Of a stretch of DNA of 64,000 nucleotides, positions 59,570-64,000 are shown piece after piece. The DNA comes from Pseudomonas frederiksbergensis (GTDB lineage Bacteria; Pseudomonadota; Gammaproteobacteria; Pseudomonadales; Pseudomonadaceae), in NCBI RefSeq assembly GCF_003732705.1, contig NZ_MOBR01000014.1, positions 1 through 64,000 of the forward strand. The letters run 5' to 3'. The notes under the pieces are model-generated. The model saw only the letters and a list, made by a program, of their open reading frames with translations, was not told the origin of the DNA and made no database searches. The position numbers and the translations under genes were made by a program. Position 1 is the first letter of the stretch; every line of letters starts with the position of its first letter.

Positions 59570-60622
59570 ATGAGGACATTGAGAAAAACGCTTGTAACTT
59601 TGGCGATATGCCTCGCGGCGATGGATGCATCGGCCCAAGCACAACCTGTGGTGCAATTCATCGCCACGGGCGGGACGATAGCCATGAAGATCGACCCGGT
59701 GACCAAAGGCGTCGTCCCCGCGATTTCGGGAGATGACCTGATGCAGACGGTGCCGGATGCCGGCAAATACGCGACCGTCGAAGTCAACAACTTCTCGAAC
59801 ATGTCGGCCAACTATGTCGAAGCGAAGTGGTGGACACGTCTCACCAAGGCCGTTGATGACGCGCTCGCGCGTCCCGAGGTCGCCGGCGTCGTCATCGCGC
59901 ACGGCACCGATACGATGGAGGAAACGGCTTACTGGCTGGACCTGACCGTCGAGTCCGACAAACCGGTAATCCTGATCGGTGCGCAGCGTAATGCATCCTC
60001 GCCCGATTTCGATGGTCCGCGAAACCTGCTCAACGCCATCCGCATTGCTACCACGGAGCAAGCCCGCGGCAAGGGCGTGATGTTGGCGATGAACAACCAG
60101 ATCAATGCGGCGCGCAGCGTCACCAAGACTCACACAGGAGATGTCGAGACCTTCAAGTCTGGTGACTTCGGCTTTCTTGGCGAGGTCTGGGAGGACAAGG
60201 TCATCTTCACTAACGCACCGCTGCGCCGCCAGCATATCGACATCGGTACCGCAGAGATGCCGCGCGTAGAGATTCTAGCCATGTTCGGCGGGGCGGATGG
60301 ATCGCTGCTGCGCTATGCCGTCGACCAGGGCGCCAAAGGCATCGTGGTGCAAGCTGTTGGCATGGGCAACATGAACGTCTCTATGTTCGAGGCGGTCAAG
60401 TACGCCCTTTCGAAGAACGTACCGGTGGTGGTTGCGACCCGAGTGCCCAACGGCCGCACGATGCCGGTCTATGGTTTCGTTGGCGGCGGCAAGACCAGCT
60501 ACGAAGCAGGTGCAGTAATGGCCGGCGATCTGAGCCCTCAAAAGGCGCGCCTGCTTCTCATGCTCTTGCTGCAGAGCGGTGTCAGCGCTCAGGCAGAACT
60601 TCAAGCTGCATTTGATCGCTAG
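59570..60622 (+). CDS. exported type II L-asparaginase / glutaminase
   Basis: This 350-residue enzyme has a signal peptide (MRTLRKTLVTLAICLAAMDA, cleaved after SAQA), which decides the start at 59570; the ribosome site is weak. Both asparaginase threonine motifs are intact: FIATGGTIA (Thr33 and Thr36) and VIAHGTDTMEETAYWLDLT (about 110-128). QPVVQFIA through LSPQKARLLLMLLLQSGV gives full length. In the periplasm it releases Asp and ammonia from Asn, and often Glu from Gln. The adjacent permease and regulator would take up the product. It is flanked by the 44-bp direct repeat. Confidence 0.92.
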   Translation: MRTLRKTLVTLAICLAAMDASAQAQPVVQFIATGGTIAMKIDPVTKGVVPAISGDDLMQTVPDAGKYATVEVNNFSNMSANYVEAKWWTRLTKAVDDALARPEVAGVVIAHGTDTMEETAYWLDLTVESDKPVILIGAQRNASSPDFDGPRNLLNAIRIATTEQARGKGVMLAMNNQINAARSVTKTHTGDVETFKSGDFGFLGEVWEDKVIFTNAPLRRQHIDIGTAEMPRVEILAMFGGADGSLLRYAVDQGAKGIVVQAVGMGNMNVSMFEAVKYALSKNVPVVVATRVPNGRTMPVYGFVGGGKTSYEAGAVMAGDLSPQKARLLLMLLLQSGVSAQAELQAAFDR

Positions 60623-60669
60623 TACTAGTGCGTAGATTCGAGGGTGCCGTCGAAGCTTCTCCGTGAGAA

Positions 60670-60820
60670 AAGGTGACAGAAAAGGTGACAGATTTATTTT
60701 CATGTCTCTAAGAAATAAATCTGTCCCCTTCCCCCTTCCATGAACACTATTGTGAAAAAGGGACAGCCGTGAAAAATAAATACGTCCCCTTTTCCGGAAA
60801 ATAATCCGTCCTCTTTTCTA
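60670..60820. repeat. RAYT-type repeat cluster
   Basis: GGTGACAGATTTATTTTC and AGAAATAAATCTGTCCCC form an imperfect inverted repeat (60689-60729). It is followed by the right copy of the 44-bp direct repeat (60738-60781) and by fragments ACGTCCCCTTTTCC and CCGTCCTCTTTTC. The words match the inverted repeat at 32.37 kb. They look like nested remains of a REP-associated transposase element with no gene left. Confidence 0.75.
60738..60781. repeat. 44-bp direct repeat, right copy
   Basis: Identical at all 44 positions to 59172-59215. The two copies are 1,566 bp apart in the same orientation, with the asparaginase gene between them. Confidence 0.85.
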
Positions 60821-60918
60821 CAGCGATGGCTCCATCGTTACCCGTCACATTGGATCTTTCTTTATCAAACTGCCGCTCTAGACTGGCTTCAATCCCTTGG
60901 CCAATCGGAAAGAAACCC

Positions 60919-61464
60919 ATGTCCGCCCCCGACTTCGACTGCCAACCCTATCTATGCGCAAGCACCCTGAGTCTTAAACCTCTGGCCGACAGTGATTTTG
61001 AAGGTATGTTTCAGGCAGCGGCTGATCCAGACATCTGGGGCGGCCATCCCGCCAGGGATCGCTATAAACGCGAGGTGTTCGAGGCGTACTTCACCTCTCT
61101 ACTCGCCACGAAGAAAGCGCTCACTGTCATTGATATTGCCTCGGGGAAAATCGTTGGCACATCAAGCTACTACACGCCGCCGGATCTACCGAACAGCATT
61201 GCCATCGGTTTTACATTTCTGGTGCGTGCGAAGTGGGGTGGCAATTCCAACCGCGAGCTTAAGCAGTTGATGCTGGAGCATGCATTCACGGCTTACGACA
61301 TCGTCTATTTCCACATAGCGACTACGAACATTCGTTCGCAAACGGCCACGATGAAGTTGGGTGCGGTGCACTTGTATGACGCCGAACTGAAAATATCCGC
61401 CGCGCCTGCCTTGGCGAAGTGTTACGGACTTACGCACGCTCAATGGAAGGCGTCGCGGGGGTGA
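60919..61464 (+). CDS. GNAT-family N-acetyltransferase
   Basis: This 181-residue protein starts at MSAPDFDCQPYLCAST (60919, GGAAAG upstream). The fold reads TLSLKPLADSDFEGMFQAAAD, then YKREVFEAYFTSLLATKKALTVID and ELKQLMLEHAFTAYDIVYFHIATTN; the last is the RimJ/RimL-type helix-strand. The exact acetyl-CoA loop RxxGxG is replaced by KWGGNSN, so it is a RimJ/L-like member. The acceptor may be a protein N-terminus or a small amine. Confidence 0.82.
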   Translation: MSAPDFDCQPYLCASTLSLKPLADSDFEGMFQAAADPDIWGGHPARDRYKREVFEAYFTSLLATKKALTVIDIASGKIVGTSSYYTPPDLPNSIAIGFTFLVRAKWGGNSNRELKQLMLEHAFTAYDIVYFHIATTNIRSQTATMKLGAVHLYDAELKISAAPALAKCYGLTHAQWKASRG

Positions 61465-61587
61465 AAGGGGCGGTCACTCATCTATGGATGTTCCAACCCA
61501 AAACCCGCGTTGAGCAAACCCGGCTAGGCACGCTCCCGTCGCTATAGTCGACTCTATTGCCGACCGTACTTCCAGGAGCTTGTCCCA

Positions 61588-62457
61588 GTGTCTGACACGC
61601 CGATCAACGTCGCTTACACAAAGCGCTTCAACGCCGTACTCGCCTACATTGATGAGAATCTCGAAGGTGATCTGTCGGTGAAGACGTTGAGTCATGTGGC
61701 GAATTTTTCGACGTTTCACTTCCATCGCCAATTCACCGCGTTCGTCGGCGTGCCGGTTTCACGTTATGTGCAACTGATGCGGCTACGACGCGCCGCCCAT
61801 CGCTTGGCCGCCGTTGCGGATCACTCGGTACTGGAGGCGGCACTCGGTGCCGGTTTCGACAGTCCCGAGGCATTTTGCAGGGCGTTCAAGCGAGCGGTCG
61901 GTATGACGCCGAGTGCGTTCAGGAAGGCGCCGAACTGGCAGGTCTGGCATACGGTGTTCGCCATCCCTCACTTTTCCAGGACTATCATCATGCAAGTACG
62001 AATCGTAGAGTTCCCCGAAGTCCGGGTCGCAGCGCTTGAACATTGCGGCTCCCCCGGGCTCGTCAATGAGAGCGTGAGCAGGTTCATCGAGTGGCGCATG
62101 CAGAGCGGGCAGTCGCCGGTGGCATCAAGTCGCAGCTTTGGCATTCCCTACGGCAACCCCGACACCACGCCAGCAGAAGCATTCCGCTTCGCTATTTGCG
62201 GCGAGATTCACGAGACGGTGGAACCGAATGCGTTCGGCGTGCGCGAACTGGTCATTGCTGGCGGTCGCTGCGTCGTAGTGCGACACGTGGGATCGCCGGA
62301 CCACATCGGCGAATCGATCTATCCGATCTACCGCGATTGGCTGCCTGCCAGTGGCGAAGAACTGCGTGATCAGCCACTGTTCTTCCATTACCTGAGCGTG
62401 TATCCGCAAACACCGCAGGATCAATGGCAAACGGATGTGTATGTTCCGTTGCAGTAA
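61588..62457 (+). CDS. AraC-family regulator with a GyrI-like ligand domain
   Basis: This 289-residue protein starts at GTG 61588 with CAGGAG ten bases upstream. The N-terminal AraC domain (DLSVKTLSHVANFSTFHFHRQFTAF; VLEAALGAGFDSPEAFCRAFKRAVG) is followed by a GyrI/SOUL-like domain from MQVRIVEFPEVRVAALEHCG, with GGRCVVVRHVGSPDHIGESI and the final VYPQTPQDQWQTDVYVPL. This order is the SbmC-type multidrug-sensing regulator. It may bind cationic drugs. No pump gene is next to it. Confidence 0.9.
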   Translation: MSDTPINVAYTKRFNAVLAYIDENLEGDLSVKTLSHVANFSTFHFHRQFTAFVGVPVSRYVQLMRLRRAAHRLAAVADHSVLEAALGAGFDSPEAFCRAFKRAVGMTPSAFRKAPNWQVWHTVFAIPHFSRTIIMQVRIVEFPEVRVAALEHCGSPGLVNESVSRFIEWRMQSGQSPVASSRSFGIPYGNPDTTPAEAFRFAICGEIHETVEPNAFGVRELVIAGGRCVVVRHVGSPDHIGESIYPIYRDWLPASGEELRDQPLFFHYLSVYPQTPQDQWQTDVYVPLQ

Positions 62458-62524
62458 CGGGGCGAGCTGCTTATTGAGCTTGGCTGACGTTGGCGAGTGT
62501 CCGCTCAGGGGGATAGCTTTTTGT

Positions 62525-62556
62525 GACAGGCTGCAATCGGCCAAAAGCAGCCTGTC
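62525..62556. repeat. 10-bp-arm inverted repeat, dispersed intergenic repeat
   Basis: GACAGGCTGC and GCAGCCTGTC surround a 12-base loop. A related word (GGCCGATAGCCGCCTGTCACC) recurs near 63190-63215 with ACGGACATT downstream. Both look like copies of a common Pseudomonas intergenic repeat. No T run follows, so this is probably not a terminator. Confidence 0.5.
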
Positions 62557-62651
62557 GCGACACCTAGAAAACTAGGTGCAACTCAGTCTGAATTCGACGG
62601 TGAAGACAAACTGGGCCCCACAGATCAGGCTCTCTATACTGGCCTTCCAGA

Positions 62652-63155
62652 ATGGTAAATAGAGCGCAAAATATGCCCGTCACACCCAATCAAAATTCCC
62701 CAGTCATTTTGGTCCCAGCTCAACAAAGCGACTTGGACAATCTTGTAGCCATTCGAATTGAGGCCATGCGCGAAAGTCTGGAGCGTGTTGGGCGATTTGA
62801 TCCGGTGCGTGCGCGTGAGCGATTTCTTAGCGGTTTTGAAACTCGCAACACACACTACATCGAGGTATCTGGAAAGAAGGTTGGTTTTGTAGTGGTCAAG
62901 CATCACCACAATGAACTCTTGCTCGACCACTTGTATGTGAGACCGAGCGCGCAAGGATCAGGTATAGGCACTGTTGTTCTCACTCAGATTTTCAAAGTGG
63001 CGGATGAGGCTGCGCTCCCTATTAAAGTTGGAGCTCTCAAAGAAAGCGCTTCGAATCGCTTTTATATCCGCCATGGCTTCCAATTTGTCGAAAGCAGTGA
63101 ATTCGACAATTATTATGTTCGTCAGAGCGTTCCGGCGGTTGGCCCAGCTTGCTAG
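62652..63155 (+). CDS. GNAT-family N-acetyltransferase
   Basis: This 167-residue enzyme has the GNAT core: VAIRIEAMRESLERVGRFD, then HYIEVSGKKVGFVVVKHHHNELLLDHLYVRPSAQGSGIGT, the last with the acetyl-CoA loop QGSGIG. NRFYIRHGFQFVESSEFDNYY completes the fold. Start codons 62652 (MVNRAQN) and 62673 (MPVTPNQ) are both possible; neither has a strong ribosome site. The substrate is unknown. Confidence 0.88.
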   Translation: MVNRAQNMPVTPNQNSPVILVPAQQSDLDNLVAIRIEAMRESLERVGRFDPVRARERFLSGFETRNTHYIEVSGKKVGFVVVKHHHNELLLDHLYVRPSAQGSGIGTVVLTQIFKVADEAALPIKVGALKESASNRFYIRHGFQFVESSEFDNYYVRQSVPAVGPAC

Positions 63156-63473
63156 CTGGATGTGATACACCTCCAGGTACGTTTTTACACACTCTGGGCC
63201 GATAGCCGCCTGTCACCAGGGGCAGAAACCGGCCAATAACGGACATTGACCTGTTCAGTAAATGCTAGGATGGGGCCGTAAAATGCGGTGCCCAGGCCTT
63301 TGGCGATCGGCCCCTGCATAAATGACTTGTCACAGCCGAGACAAGCCTAAGTGGCACCGTAGCGAATACAAGCAATGACAGTATGCTAGCCATTTTAAGT
63401 GATGCCGAGAAGTATAAGGTGAACAACATTTACCTTAGTAGTCAACTTGGGAACTCAGTAAAAGGAATTCAAA
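63156..63473. other. intergenic region with dispersed repeat
   Basis: The first 100 bp carry the repeat related to 62525-62556 (GGGCCGATAGCCGCCTGTC ... CGGACATTGACC). The last 100 bp are AT-rich and should hold the promoter of the truncated membrane-protein gene; TTAAAATGGCTAGC-like words occur, but no site could be fixed with confidence. Confidence 0.5.
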
Positions 63474-64000
63474 TTGAAAAAAAAATCAAACCCCGAGCCG
63501 ATGATAAATAACCGAACAGCGAAGGAGCTCGCCTACATCAGCTTTAAAAGGGGCTACGAGGATGGAAGCATAATTTCCCATCAGCGACATATGCACTCGG
63601 TGCTAGGAGCTATTTCTTTTGCATTTTTTCTAGCCCTTTTTAGCGCCGGCGAGGCTGCGTCAACTGAAATTCTTTTAAAAATATCCGAAGTGTCATTTGC
63701 GATCGGCCTTATTTCAAACGCACTACTTTTCTTTCATTACCAAGCGACAACGGATCGAAAGGATATTTGGGACCTTGACTCTACTATCCCGATGACTTTC
63801 TACAAGACAATCGCGCTTTCCTTGCCTATATTAGGTACTTTGCTATTGATATGGCACTATTACATGCCAGCCGCTGTATGCGCGGTCATTACAGCTATTC
63901 TAGGGGGCGTTGTATTCAAGCTTAGTTTAAAAGCCTCACTCTCCAATAATGCCAAATTTTCAGAGTATCAGATGGCACTTATTGAGGCTGGTCGATATGA
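63474..64000 (+). CDS. AT-rich membrane-protein gene, cut by the window end
   Basis: TTG at 63474 has AAAGGA seven bases upstream and opens a frame that stays open to the last base (MKKKSNPEPMINNRTAKELA …). An ATG nine codons on is the alternative start. After a soluble stretch (ISFKRGYEDGSIISHQRHMH) come about four membrane helices: SVLGAISFAFFLALFSAG, EVSFAIGLISNALLFFHY, FYKTIALSLPILGTLLLIW and AAVCAVITAILGGVVFKLS. The last seen residues are SEYQMALIEAGRY. Codon use is AT-rich compared with every gene to the left, so it is probably acquired DNA. No family recognised. Confidence 0.75.
   Translation, partial: MKKKSNPEPMINNRTAKELAYISFKRGYEDGSIISHQRHMHSVLGAISFAFFLALFSAGEAASTEILLKISEVSFAIGLISNALLFFHYQATTDRKDIWDLDSTIPMTFYKTIALSLPILGTLLLIWHYYMPAAVCAVITAILGGVVFKLSLKASLSNNAKFSEYQMALIEAGRY

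Noticed and set aside
62525..62556. Hairpin considered as a terminator of the AraC-GyrI gene
   Set aside because: No T run follows, and a related sequence recurs nearby, so a dispersed repeat is more likely.

Overview
The window is chromosomal DNA of a Pseudomonas, most probably of the fluorescens lineage. The reasons are the high GC content, the dense REP/REPIN palindromes built on GTGGGAGCGRGCYTGCTCGCG, a Pseudomonas-type NAD formate dehydrogenase, the one-piece NasA-flavoprotein nitrate reductase and a mexEF-oprN efflux operon. No rRNA, tRNA, CRISPR array or intact transposase was seen.

Layout. 0-3.2 kb: an eroded gene fragment, two YXWGXW envelope proteins, a SleB-type cell wall hydrolase and a double-CAP-domain secreted protein. 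3.4-11.8 kb: chromate transporter chrA, a DeoR regulator, a four-gene operon (COG4705 membrane protein, lipoprotein, response regulator, sensor kinase with a poly-Asp loop), a cupin, and a methyltransferase divergent from a TetR regulator across a tandem palindromic operator. 11.8-12.8 kb: eight-unit REPIN array. 12.85-14.4 kb: arsR-arsC-arsH with no arsenite pump gene. 14.5-18.2 kb: a lysR-fdh-HPP cassette flanked by two REPIN arrays that share the same spacer. 18.2-25.8 kb: nitrate/nitrite assimilation, nirBD divergent from nasA, with sigma-54 promoters and a terminator in each 5' leader. 25.8-31.2 kb: LysR, two GFA proteins, a ten-unit REPIN array, a small HD hydrolase and a diguanylate cyclase. 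31.3-39.4 kb: SnoaL/NTF2-like proteins and a catabolic-looking cluster (flavin monooxygenase, RidA, DUF1028, M20 deacylase, LysR, NCS1 permease). 39.4-47.9 kb: TonB receptor, then mexEF-oprN with a mexT-like gene cut down to its DNA-binding domain. 48-54.4 kb: TetR-TSUP, DoxX/AraC, SDR/LysR, GFA and AraC genes. 54.5-56.1 kb: small AT-richer genes of unknown function. 56.1-60.8 kb: GlxA-type regulator, amino acid permease and exported asparaginase, the last bracketed by an exact 44-bp direct repeat. 60.9-64 kb: two GNAT acetyltransferases, an AraC-GyrI regulator and an AT-rich membrane-protein gene cut by the window end.

The best mechanistic signals are the paired attenuator-like leaders of nirBD and nasA, the truncated mexT remnant beside a perfect 19-bp palindrome upstream of mexE, the PhoQ-like acidic cluster encoded by a GATGAC microsatellite, and the uncharacterised FMO-RidA-DUF1028-M20-NCS1 cluster. 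Protein families were assigned by reading motifs by eye; no database search was run.
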